Shown here in pieces: positions 45,280-55,769 of a DNA stretch of 64,000 nucleotides. The translations under genes and the position numbers were made by a program. How positions within the stretch are numbered: the first letter of the stretch is position 1; each line of letters starts with the position of its first letter. The notes beneath the pieces are model-generated. The model was not told the DNA's origin, ran no database searches, and worked only from the letters and a program-made list of their open reading frames with translations. The stretch is from Sepioteuthis lessoniana (taxonomy: Eukaryota; Mollusca; Cephalopoda; Myopsida; Loliginidae): NCBI GenBank assembly GCA_963585895.1, contig OY757911.1, positions 57,433,361-57,497,360 of the forward strand, written 5' to 3'.

Positions 45280-48200
45280 AGTGGCGGGGAAATAAGACGG
45301 ATGAGTCTAAAATTGGGTCATCGGAAAGCCTCACCAGATGCTGGGCGGGAGAACTTCATTGTTCAACGGCCAAGATCAAATAGTTCAGTCAGGAAACTAC
45401 CGCAACCCATCCATAAGTGTGACATCAATTGATAAGGAAAAAAACAGCGAAACTACTTTTTTTTTGTAATCCGCTTTTAAGTTATCTTAGTTTAAAAATA
45501 TTTGGTCACATCTGAGACAGATGAACAATCCCTTTCTCTGGAATCGCTGCAACATACTACCTATGATGAAAATGAGAAATCAAAACATAACTCAATACGG
45601 AATCCAGACAACAGGTCTTAGCATCATCATCGGCAGGGGCTCACCTGATAACTAACATGAAGACACCATCGTCATCCTGCGAATATTGGCTGTCTTCTTT
45701 TTAAGGTACACGAACGACGACCCAAGTAAACACACAACACAGAGACACCAACACAGAAAATGAACTTGGGAAGACGATATACTTTCACTTCACAGTTATT
45801 TTAAGAGCAACGCTACACAAATAGGATATAGGAAAATCATTAAAGAAATCTGGGAAGAATGCAAAAGATTTTAGCCAAAGACCCACTGACCAAGTAAGGA
45901 CGATAATAAACGAAGGTTGGTTTTCCGAGCTTGAAATATTCGGAATTCATTCAAACATGAATAGGGAATAAAGGCAACAATAATCTAATTCAATAGTCGA
46001 CACACCAATCACGGAAAAACTAGTACCCTCTAACCGATATGAACAGCAAAGTAATAACAAACGAAACATCACTCACACAAACCATACAGAACAAAAACTA
46101 ACGAAAGAAAAAATTAATATAGAAAATTTAAAGGGAATTATGGCTGAAAAAAAGACTAGATTACCATCACTCAGAAACCAATAATGGAAAACTGTCAAGG
46201 CAAAAACTGAAAAAAATTAAGGAATCATCATGGAATGATACAAACTGATCATTGCAGGTGCGAAATTGGCCTGTGAAAAAAATCCGTATTCCTTTAAAGG
46301 ACACGGACAGAAATTCAAAACCTGGATGGGATATTAAACAGGAAACGTAGATTATAAATCTATGACAAGCAAAAATGATAAATCTGTGGTAGAACACTTG
46401 AACATGTTGGGATTAAAATAGAAAAGAAACACAAATTAAACAAACAATACAATTAAGGGAAATAAACCAGAAGGCACTGGCGAAAAATCGATGATTAAAA
46501 AGATATAGAGAGGATTAAGCAATACAGACAAAACAAAATATTTAAAAAAAACAGCGAAAAAATTTCTACCAGCAAATAGGGGAGTTTGCAAGATGACATA
46601 CCAAAATCCAGATGACAAGAAAGCAAAACAATCGGAGAAAAATATGGTAACGAAGATGGCATAACAGAAAATCCGATCGAAAAACAACATGGGAGATGAG
46701 TTCGGACTCGCAGAAGAATCTAAACAAGAATATACCTAGATCTAAATTGAGTAATGCTCAAAAAATTTCCAAATTGGAAAAAGCCAAGCCATGATGACAT
46801 ACGTCGATACTGGTTTGAAAAATGTATTTCCATCCACGACGGACTGGCAGTTGAAATGAATAGATGCTTTCAAGAAACAAACTCGAATGGATCACTAAAG
46901 TAAAGACCATCATGATACAAAAAATCCCCAAAAAGAAATGTCTCCAAATAACTACGGACCCATAAAAGGCCTACCGAACATGAGCAAATACTAACGGCCA
47001 AAAATAATGGACGAGATTTACTATTGGGTTATAAACCGCGGACTGTTCCCCCAACGAACAGAAAGGATACTGCAAGTGGACCAGAGAAAAATAAAAGCTA
47101 CTATATAAGGATCAGTAACTCTTCATGGAGATCAAAATGAAGCAAAAAAATCTAGCTACGGCGTGGGTTGACAACAAAAAAGCATGCGATTTGGTCCCAT
47201 GAAACTGGATAATAGACAGTCGCAAATGTACAAAATATTCCAGGAATTTAGAAAGTTTATCGGGAATACCATGGAAAACTAGAGAGTGGAACAGACAGCA
47301 AGAGAGAAAAGCATAGCTGAAGTGATAATCCAGAGAGGGGTCTTCCAGTGAGATATGCTATCTCCATTACTATTTGCAATAGAGAAGATCCCACTTAGAA
47401 AATACACTGGTTGATACAAACGCATAAATCACAAGGAAATATCAAAAACCTCATATACATGGACGACATCAAACTGTTTTTTTTTAATTTAAAACGAATT
47501 GGAAATCCTAAAAAAGGTAGTGAAGATATTCAGTGATGATATAAGAATGGAATTTAGCATCGAAAGATTCGCCATACTAAAAATGAAAAGCGGAAAACGA
47601 CATATGACAAAAAGAATTGAACTACAAAATCAAGAAAAAATCTGAACGATCGGAAGAAAAAAACTTACAAATACTTGGGAATACTGGAAGCAGAAACCAT
47701 GAACAAGTGGAGATGAAAGAAAAAAAAACATATTTCTGGGAAACGAGAAAACTACTTGAAACTAGCAGAAATTTCATCAAAGGGATAAACACCAAGACTC
47801 TCCCTCTCGTAAAATACTCGTGACTATTCTTAAAGTGGACGAGGAAGGAAATTCCACAATGGACGAGAGAACAAGAAAACTCAAGCTGATATATAATGTA
47901 TTACATCCCTGAGATAAAAAAAAAGACAGATTGTTAATCAAGAAAAGGGGGAAGAGGGCAAACCGCAACTAGAGATAGAGTTAATATGTCATTAACATTC
48001 CGCGAAGACTACGTAAAAAGAGCAATGGATGACTGATTACAGTAACCAGAAATAATACAGACAACACATGTATCAACAGGAAAACAATAAATAGAAACAA
48101 AAAATTGAAGAAAAACAACTCTAGGGATATTTCATCCTAAAACAAGCGAAATCCCACGCGAGAAGATGTTGAATGTCTAAGAAAGAGAAACTTTAAGAGA

Positions 48201-48860
48201 GAAAAAGAGTCTCTTATGATAACAGCACAATACAACGCCAAAAAGACAACATTAGGTAAGACAAAAATAGATAAGATGCAACAAAATTACAAGTGTATGT
48301 TATGTGGCGATGGAGATGAAACGATCAAGCATGCAATAAACAAATTAATTCACCCAAATATTGTATAAAACAGGACTGTGTGGGGAAGGGGATCCACTTG
48401 TAGTTTTACACAACCCGTCCTGGAGAATGAGACGCACAAACTATGAGATACAAGCGCATCAGGTAAGCTCGGCCAGACAACCAGACTTGCTAATAGTCAA
48501 CAAAAAAGGAGAAACTACCGAATAGTCGACTTTGACATTCTGACGGACCACAGAGTAAAACTGAAAGAAAACAGAAAAAGACCTGGCTTGAGAACTAAAA
48601 AAATATGGAACGTTAAGATGACGGTGGTACCGATGGTGGTTGGTGTACTTGCGACAATTCCACAACGATTGGTACAGGAACTCGAAGACTGAGAAATAAG
48701 AAGATAAGTACAAATCATTTAAACTACAGCATTATTATGATCCACCAGAACATGAAGAGTCTTGGAGAATTGAGGAAATTTACTGTTACTCAAACTCCAG
48801 AGAGAAACCATCAATTTACTATGGTGTGAAAAACTCACAAAAAGTAAATAATAAAAAAGA
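45280..48860 (+). mobile_element. Near full-length decayed RLE-type LINE, copy E
   Basis: Pieces lie in the expected order across about 3.5 kb. There is a polar N-terminal region (about 45500-46100), then a segment encoding NRGLFPP (about 47035), YRKFIGNTMEN and a GVFQ-DMLSPLLFAIE segment (47340-47385). IYMDDIKLF, the RT active site, lies at 47452-47478. A DIRMEFSIERFAILKMKSGKR segment follows at about 47537. Then come FIKGINTKTLPLVKYS (47775-47822), a CCHC knuckle CMLCGDGDETIKH (about 48295) and an RLE core IVDFDILTDHRVKLKE (48520-48568), with KIWNVKMTVVPMVVGVLA further on (to about 48655). The 3' end has AACTCACAAAAAGTAAATAA. It has numerous stops. Confidence 0.8.
47617..47823 (+). pseudogene. 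Fragment of LINE copy E after the RT active site
   Basis: A 68-residue open piece includes EEKNLQILGNTGSRNHEQVEMKEKK and ends FIKGINTKTLPLVKYS. It matches the region that in the RLE-type LINE family follows the YMDD box and precedes the CCHC knuckle. It is part of copy E, not an independent gene. Confidence 0.65.
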
Positions 48861-49251
48861 CCAACTTCACAATGCGTCAGAGAGACACAAAATAGACTAG
48901 AGCTGACTATTAAAATGTAATCCACAGTTATTTAAAAAATCATCCCACACGTCGAATATATAACAAAAGAATAATAGATATCTGAGCAGAATCCGCTAAA
49001 TTTAATACAAGTGAAAGTCTTGCCGAGCAAGCGGGGATGAGTTTAAAGAGAGGACAGTTGTTTTTGGGGTTTTTTTTTTTTTTGGTTTTTTTTTGCCTTC
49101 AGATACTTGAAATATGGTGACATGTACCTTGTGGAGAGTCCTTTAATCGAGTTGAAAAACAAAATATTGAAAACGAAACGATAACAGAAGCCAACACAAC
49201 ATCAATACTTGTATAAGAAGGCAGAAGAAATGTAAAATTAATAAAAAGAAA

Positions 49252-49470
49252 TTGACTCAACAGAAGACAACATTACCCTCACAAAGGAATAAAGACTTGA
49301 AAAAAATCAAGGTAGAAACTGAAAATGTAAATATATTATTGAAATATATAGCAACAGACAACATCACCGAAATAAACGAGTTAATCTCTGCAGGAGCCAA
49401 ACCAGTCAAAGATAAAATAGGTATCCCCAAAGGGATCAGAACAGAAGTACAAAACCTGGATAAGAAATAA
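49252..49470 (+). pseudogene. N-terminal fragment of LINE copy F
   Basis: A 72-residue open piece contains VNILLKYIATDNITEINELI and SAGAKPVKDKIGIPKG. It matches the conserved N-terminal block upstream of the RT in this LINE family (alternation of TDNITELN and LIYAGAK in relatives). The stop at 49468 and later frameshifts end it. It is part of copy F. Confidence 0.7.
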
Positions 49471-49595
49471 GGTTAGATGGATAAAGAAACTGTGACAACA
49501 ACTAAAAGAGGTGAAATAAAAGGAAACCCAACGGAATAAAAAGAGCCTAGAAGAAAATCGCAAATAAGTCTGACAACATGACAGGAAAAATATAT

Positions 49596-49826
49596 AAAAA
49601 ATATGTTTAGTTTAATGGCATATCAACCTGCATATGTTATTTAATGCTAAGGCCAGTTTTCTAGAAGAACAGCAGTGGTACTATTTAACCAATTCGTGAG
49701 AGGATAGATGGACTTCATACCTTTCCCAAGGGCATTTAACTGAAAGTGAACGTAACATCGTGATAGGAGTTCAAACTCGCTTACTCCGATTCCTCAGTTC
49801 ATTGCTTAACCCATTACACCCCAAGG
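49596..49826 (-). mobile_element. SINE, family S2, inside LINE copy F
   Basis: The minus strand starts GGGGTGTAATGGGTTAAGCA (box A-like), then GCGAGTTTGAACTCC (box B-like). Next is ATGCCCTTGGGAAAGGTATG, then CTGGCCTTAGCATTAAATAA and the paired tail AACATATGCAGG/TTGATATGCCATTAAAC. LINE sequence is found on both sides. No clear target duplication. Confidence 0.75.
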
Positions 49827-52046
49827 AAACCCCCAATAAATCAAAGGATATTGGCGAAAGAATATGGACTCAAAAGGTACCAGGGCATGGTCAAGGATTA
49901 TAATCAAACTGGACCTTCCAAAATAGAGAAATAATATTGTAAATGCAAGTTGGTGGAGAGTAAGCAAGAACAAATAACAAACGGAAAAAGAAAGAAAACG
50001 GTTTTTGATTAACATAGAGAAAATGAAGAACATTAAAGATACGCTGACAAGATAAATAACATGGAAAAAAATAAGATAAACTGTAAGAATAAGAAAGCCC
50101 TGAAACGAACAAACATCTGGATTCACTAACAGCAACACTCAAGACAATTCTTATTTGGAAAACACGAGGCGATGACGGAATACATTGATTCTGGTTTTAA
50201 AAATTAACGCCGATCCACGACAGATTGGTCTTCTATTATGCTGAAGGCTTTGAAATAGCAAGCGTACCCAAATGAATGACCAATGGAATACGAACCTGAT
50301 CCAAAAATGGACCTTCTGAAGCAACAAGAGACAGATACCGTGTTTACCTAAGGAATGAAAAATTCTGACAGCACAGACAAGAGAAGAAATTTGTGACTCG
50401 GTTATATGCCGCTGACTATTTCCGGAAGAATAAAAATATGCTTCAAGGGAACAAGAGAAATAAATGATCTACAATATCTGTAGACGGGAACATCCTCAAA
50501 AAAGCTAAAACATGGCGGGAAAATTCAGCCATACCATGTATTGACTGCAAAGTACCAATGATATGGATCCGAAAACTTGGAAGAATATAGCGTCTGAAAA
50601 TATACAAAATAAGTCAAATTTTATACCGGACTACATGAAAAACTAGAGGATGGACTGGACAGCAGGAGGATAAACGACTGAAAAGATAAAGATCCAAAGG
50701 GACATCTTCCAGGTAGACTTAATCTCGTCACTATTATTCGTTATAGCAAAATATCTCTCAACTACATAGTTAGAAAGTGAACAAGCAGCTGCAAATTTAC
50801 AAAAAGATATTAATTGGCTTATGTACAATGATTTTATCAAAGCGTTTGCAAAAAATGAGCACGAACTGGAGAACCGGAGACAATTATGGTATACAGCCGA
50901 TATATAGGAAAAGAATTTAGCAATAAAAAAAGATAAAAATTCATATGGAAAGGAGGGAAAAGAGAAATAACCGAAGGGATAGAACTGCTAAATCACGAAT
51001 ATATGAGAACGTTTATAGAAAAGGAAAAGTATATGTACTTAGGAATATTAGGAGCAGACAATATCAAAATACTGTAGATGAAGGAAAAAATAAGAAACGA
51101 GTACCCCAGAAGAACGAGAAAGTGTCTCAAAACTAAGCACTGTGAGAGAAGTGTCATCAAAGGTCCTTCTTATCAGATACACAGGACCATCCTTAAAATA
51201 AGTAATGGAGGAACTAGGAGAAAGGGACTTACGGATAACAATGTTGATGATTATACACATGACTTTACATCCGAAAGATGACAGACAGTATGTGTCAAGA
51301 AAGGAAGGGAGAGGAGGACTTGCTAGCACTGAGGTTTGCGTGAATGCATCAATAAAAGTTCTACATTAACAAAAGTAAATTAGGGATAATTAAAGTAGTT
51401 ATAACAGCATTGGCAACATTAGTACAGACATAAAAACAACAAAAAATTGGATACAGAAATAGGAAGAAAAATAATAGTATAAACATTTCAAGCAACAAAC
51501 TTGGGAAATAGCACTCGAGAAGTTATGGATATGGATACGGAAGGGAAATTTCAAGAGAGAAGCTGAAACTCTTGTAATAGCAGCACCATGTACTGCCATC
51601 ATAACCAATTATACTACAGCAAATTTGATAAGACGCAGCAGTATGTTACGAGGAGAAACAGTTGAAACGATTCATCACAAAGTAAGCGAACTCAACAAAA
51701 AAACAAGCACAAATCGGGTTCAAGACTAGGGACCACTGGGTGGTAAAGGTGATCTACCGGCAATCGAGCAAGAGATAGAATTTTAAACATGCTACAAAAT
51801 GGTATACACACAAACCAGAATCTGTCAAAGAGAATGAGATGCATAACATCCTATAGTACTGTGAAATGTGCATGGGTCACCTAATCTCGACCAGAAGACC
51901 AGACCAAGTGTTAATTGACAAAAAAAAAATAAATAAATAAAAATAAAGAGAAAGAGAACTTGCCATCTCGTGATTTTTGCCATTCAGGTCGACCACAGAA
52001 TGAAATTAAGCGAAAACGAAAAGATTGACATATGCTTAAAACTTGA

Positions 52047-52525
52047 CTGGCCCAGTTAGGCTGGGACTGTCGAATACACTGATTGAATCTCTGCCGAGGG
52101 ATATGACTCTCCAAACGAGCGTCCCGATATAACACTAAACAATCTCATGGAGAAACTCTAGTAATGTTGAAGCTTTGGGGAATGCGGAGTACTCCTTTAT
52201 TTCCATCGCTCCCTAGTCCACTCTAGTCTGGAGTGGTAGCAATTGATTGAGTCCTATCTATGGATTAAACAGAACTAAACAGTGTATTTATGCTAAACTG
52301 AACTGTTTGAAATAGAAGTTCTATTTTTAACTACGTGCAAACAAAAATGTACTTATGTTAAACTAAATTGTTTAAAATAGAAATGTTTTGACATTTAAAC
52401 TGTGTAATTATGCTAAACTGAATTGTTCGAAATAGAACTTTTTATATGAATAAAAATTAATTTGGCATTAAATAACCAACAATGGTTGATATGCCATAAA
52501 ACCAAACCAAACCAAACCAAACTGG
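52047..52525 (+). mobile_element. SINE-like element S4 inside LINE copy F, AACTTGA duplication
   Basis: AACTTGA occurs at 52040-52046 and again at 52526-52532, within LINE sequence that otherwise continues from CATATGCTTAA to TAGAGAACTGAA. The insert shows GAATCTCTGCCGAGGG, CAATCTCATGGAGAAACTC and TCTGGAGTGGTAGCA. Then come about three internal ACTTATG...AACTGAATTGTTTGAAATAG units, the TTTGGCATTAAATAACC...GGTTGATATGCCATAAAACC tail and an (AAACC)n run. Confidence 0.8.
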
Positions 52526-52914
52526 AACTTGATAGAGAACTGAAATCTGTTGAACATTAGGGCTCTTGTAATATAAAACAGTCAGAAAGGTTTGGATAAG
52601 TGACAGCAGGAACTGGAAATCTGTGGGAGAATCGAGACCATCCTCACTGCAGCATTGCTGAAATCGGACAGAATACTCCGAAGAGTCTTGGAGATATGAG
52701 GAGACTTGCTCTGTCTCAGACTCTCACGAAAGCTTTCCAGAGAACGTTAGTTAAGGAAACGTCACAAGTATTAGAATAATAATAATACCCCATGGACTCG
52801 ATGACGACAACAGAACCGAAAGTTTGCCTTACAAAAGCTTTAAAACATCAACAACTCAGACAACCCAACTATTTACACGTAGTAGAAGCCGGGAGAAGAG
52901 ATGGATATATGACT

Positions 52915-53095
52915 CTTATCATATTTACCAACCCCTCCGCTCGGGCAGGATATGACACAAGGTCAATTTTTAAGCGGAGTTTAACAGGTTTGAATTCAGA
53001 GTTTTCTTTCTCCTAGACTAGTTGCCCCACCAAGGCTGAAGAACGTAATCTGTCCTACTATTTACCCATAGCTGGAGGGAGAATAATTATAAGTG
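52915..53095 (-). mobile_element. SINE, family S1
   Basis: Minus strand: ATTCTCCCTCCAGCTATGGG, TAAATAGTAGGACAGATTAC, CTAGTCTAGGAGAAAGAAAA, CCTGTTAAACTCCGC and CATATCCTGCCCGAGCGGAG. It matches the 16196 copy very closely, so it is a young copy. The head is absent. Confidence 0.8.
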
Positions 53096-53104
53096 TAATA
53101 CAAA

Positions 53105-53340
53105 CAGCTTCTTTTAGGATTGGAATGTTTTGTTTCTTTGTTTTATGGTATACCAACCCTTGTGGGTAATTTAATGCCAAAACCATTCTTCCAGAACAGT
53201 AGCCATACAATTCAATCCATATCAAGGTGGGGGGATAATATACCTTTCATACCTTTCCCAAGTTTATTATAATGTAATAGAGTGAATGGAGTTCGAAATC
53301 AATAATTACAATGTCGTTGTCCAGCATTTTAGTGACTACG
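53105..53340 (-). mobile_element. SINE, family S2
   Basis: The minus strand starts GCGTAGTCACTAAAATGCTG (box A-like), GATTTCGAACTCCATTC (box B-like) and AACTTGGGAAAGGTATGAAA. It ends TTTTGGCATTAAATTACCCA and GGGTTGGTATACCATAAAAC. Confidence 0.75.
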
Positions 53341-53630
53341 CTATAAGAACTCCTTGACTCACTTTTTGAACTCGACTCAAATCCGTTTCCTATGTTGGTA
53401 AGCATAATGCCACTGTCTCCTAAACTTGTAATACTTGCGTTTAAGTATGTATAGTACTGTGTTCTCATTTTATTTATCTTATCTTTATGGTTATCATTTT
53501 TCATTCCCTCTAAGTAAAGCTCTATAATTTATTCCCTCATTCATGTGCCTAAACACTAACATAAAACATTTAATATAGAACATGTTTTTTAATATTATAC
53601 ATAGTACTGTCAAAATCTTTTCATGAGTTC
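53341..53630. other. No recognisable gene or repeat
   Basis: Short unassigned AT-rich stretch between two SINEs. The minus-strand frame at 53247-53504 overlaps the S2 SINE and is not supported. Confidence 0.5.
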
Positions 53631-53631
53631 G

Positions 53632-54250
53632 CCCCGTCGGTTTGGGCTATAGAGTACACCGACAGCTTCTCTGCAGAGGGGTAAAACCCTCCCCGAGCGA
53701 GTGCCCTAAATATGACACTAAACAATCTAATGCTGAGGTTCCAGTAGTGCTGGGGCTTTGGTGAATGCGGAGCCCCCCTTTATAGCCATTGCTCCCAAGT
53801 CTACTCTGGCCCGGAGTGGAGCACCCGGTAGGGCCCAATCTATGGATTAAATAGAACTAACGGCATACTTATGGTAAACTGAATTGTTTGACTAAACTGA
53901 ATTGCTTGAAATAGAAATGTTTTTTACAATTAAACTGTAATTATATTTAAACTGCTTGCTTATGCCAAACTGAATTGTTTGAAATGAAACTGTTTTTGAA
54001 ATTCAAACTGTACTTACACTATACTGAATTGTTTGATAAAGAACTGTTTTTAACATTTAACTATGTGTTAACAAAATCTGTACTTATCCTAAACTGAATT
54101 AGCTGAATTAGAACAGTTTGAATTAACTGAATAACTTGAAATTAAAATGCTTTTGACATATAAACTGAGTACTCACACTAAAGAACTACTTACATAAAAA
54201 TGAATTTGGCATTAAATAATCGAAAAAGTTTGATATGCCATAAAACCCAA
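53632..54250 (+). mobile_element. SINE-like element, family S4 (longest form, about six internal units)
   Basis: It starts near CGCCCCGTCGGTTTGGGCTA, then CACCGACAGCTTCTCTGCAG, AATCTAATGCTGAGGTTCCA and CACCCGGTAGGGCCCAATC. About six diverged units of roughly 55-60 bp follow (TACTTA...AAACTGAATTGTTTGAAAT...CTGTTTTTGACATTTAAACT). The end is AATTTGGCATTAAATAATCG...GTTTGATATGCCATAAAACC. Confidence 0.8.
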
Positions 54251-54399
54251 CCAACCCTCCAAACAACCATTTTCATGAGAATATCCACTAAGTAGCTTAA
54301 TCTTTTGTGTTAGAATGTTTTTGCTTCTACATCTAAAAAAAGCTTTATCTGTAAAAAGAATTTAATTTAGCAGTATACACGTGACAAATCCAAAAGTTA

Positions 54400-54590
54400 T
54401 ACATTCCCTAATATTCTTGGGAAAGGTAAGAATCCAACAATTCTTCCTCCAGCAACTGGGCTCTGTAAACATCGCTTAGCAATCGTTCTAAAAGGAAAAC
54501 TCTTAATTCAAACCTGTTAAACTCCGCTTTAGAAATCTATTTTCTGTAGCATTCTGCTCGTGCAAAATGGTTGTTAAATACACACACACA
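54400..54590 (+). mobile_element. SINE fragment, family S1
   Basis: ATATTCTTGGGAAAGGTAAG, ATTCTTCCTCCAGCAACTGG, TTCAAACCTGTTAAACTCCG and TGTAGCATTCTGCTCGTGC follow the S1 order. It is older than the 52915 copy. Confidence 0.65.
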
Positions 54591-54619
54591 CACGCATACA
54601 CACAAATATATATAGCACT

Positions 54620-54909
54620 CTGGCGAAGGAATTGTCGGCCGCCGCTAGCGTAATGCAAAGCTCTTCGAAAGAATTGAGCACTCTGGTAGACGATAGGGTA
54701 TAAAAAATGTAAACAAAGGCTGCTGCTGCTGCTGTTGCTAAATAAATACCTTAAAAATTCCCTTAGCCAACGTGGTCCGCTTGGTGGCCGAGAGGTCTGA
54801 AACTTAGTCTAACGTAAAGTTGGACAGTTTTCGATCCCGGCTTCGAGCGTCCTGCGTGTCTAGCCACACTGAAGAGTTCTGATAGAACGATACAGTCTGT
54901 CTGTGGATG

Positions 54910-54910
<1 letters not shown>
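54620..54910 (+). mobile_element. tRNA-derived SINE, family S5
   Basis: GCACTCTGGTAGACGATAGG is followed by TCCGCTTGGTGGCCGAGAGG (box A-like, as in tRNAs with a long variable arm) and TTTTCGATCCCGGC (box B-like). Then come GAGCGTCCTGCGTGTCTAGC and CAGTCTGTCTGTGGATGAC, running into a TA tract. A second copy is at 60965. A (GCT)n run sits at 54719-54735. Confidence 0.75.

Positions 54911-54981
<71 letters not shown>
54911..54981. repeat. (TA)n microsatellite, 3' of SINE S5
   Basis: About 35 TA units start directly at the end of the SINE and end at a LINE fragment. Confidence 0.95.
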
Positions 54982-54982
<1 letters not shown>

Positions 54983-54989
54983 AGACACT

Positions 54990-55260
54990 ACGATTCTCCT
55001 ACGTGACGATACTCTCAGTATTGAGATGCTCCTCAGATGTAATCAAATGCGTCGTGCTGGACACTTTACAAGGTTAGGTGATGTTAGGCTTCCCATGCAG
55101 CTGTACTATCGAGAGTTGTAGCACGGTAGACGTCTAAGACATTAACCGAAGAAAAGTTTTAAGGATGTCACCAAAAAACAACCCTGCTTTCTCAGAGTAG
55201 ACATCAAAAACAGGAAGCAGATGATAATTTGTAAGAAAGGGATCTATGAAAGATATAATG
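54990..55260 (+). mobile_element. C-terminal RT fragment of another LINE
   Basis: It translates to DTLSIEMLLRCNQMRRAGHF, TRLGDVRLPMQLYYREL, then (after a stop) GRRLRH and KKSFKDVTKKQP. This resembles the stretch after the RT thumb in animal LINEs that have an LRWAGHV-type segment followed by LP..LFYGEL and KKRFKDTLK. It does not belong to either main LINE family here. The downstream 220 bp may be its 3' UTR and contains a TGTATGTGCTTACATACA inverted repeat (55348-55365). Confidence 0.65.
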
Positions 55261-55769
55261 TAACTCTAGTCTGAAATTGGCGCTTCTGAAGCTGGATTTT
55301 ATTCTAATTCCAGTTTGTAACATGTAGTGAGTGTTGTATGTGCTTACATACACTACGCTGAAGTACAGTTAACTCCTTTTGAATTTTGGAGTGAACTCTG
55401 CCGGCTCGTGAGAGGGCATTGAAAAAGCCCCAGGAAAAATAAAGATATAGTCGAGTTAACACACTTATACCTATAATCCGTTTGTCAGCGCCCGGAAATC
55501 ATCTCTCTCTCTCTTACAGTTCAATGATCCAACTTGATTCCGGTAAGCCTTATATCTTCTTCGTCTTTGAATATAACATGGTGTCATAAACGTGAACCTT
55601 TTTCTAAAGTAAAACTGTCACTTACTCTCTCGTTGTCACATTCTAGACATATCATGGCTTCTCAATTTTCTTCTCCCAGAACACCTAGACTTTTCTTACG
55701 GAAATATTTCTGAAAACTAGAAAGTTTTCAAACAAGAATTTACTTAATAAATAACTTTACTTAATAGCC

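Larger units (their letters stand above)
48870..52790 (+). mobile_element. Near full-length decayed RLE-type LINE, copy F, interrupted by two SINEs
   Basis: Tandem with copy E and in the same orientation. Readable parts are ENVNILLKYIATDNITEINE plus LISAGAKPVKDKIGIPKG (49322-49440), KILTAQTREEICDSVI (about 50355), IQRDIFQVDLISSLLFVIAK (about 50690) and an INWLMYNDFIKAFAKNEHELE stretch where the YMDD aspartates are changed (about 50810). Further along are GLASTEVCVNASI, TWEIALEKLWIWIRKGNFK (about 51500), RRPDQVLIDKKK (about 51895) and, after a SINE, ILRRVLEI-stop (52677-52699), ending in AATAATAATAAT. It has numerous stops. Confidence 0.8.

Noticed and set aside
54719-54735. (GCT)n run as a coding polyglutamine/polyleucine tract
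   Set aside because: It lies within a SINE S5 copy that shows variable sequence at this position. No open frame surrounds it.
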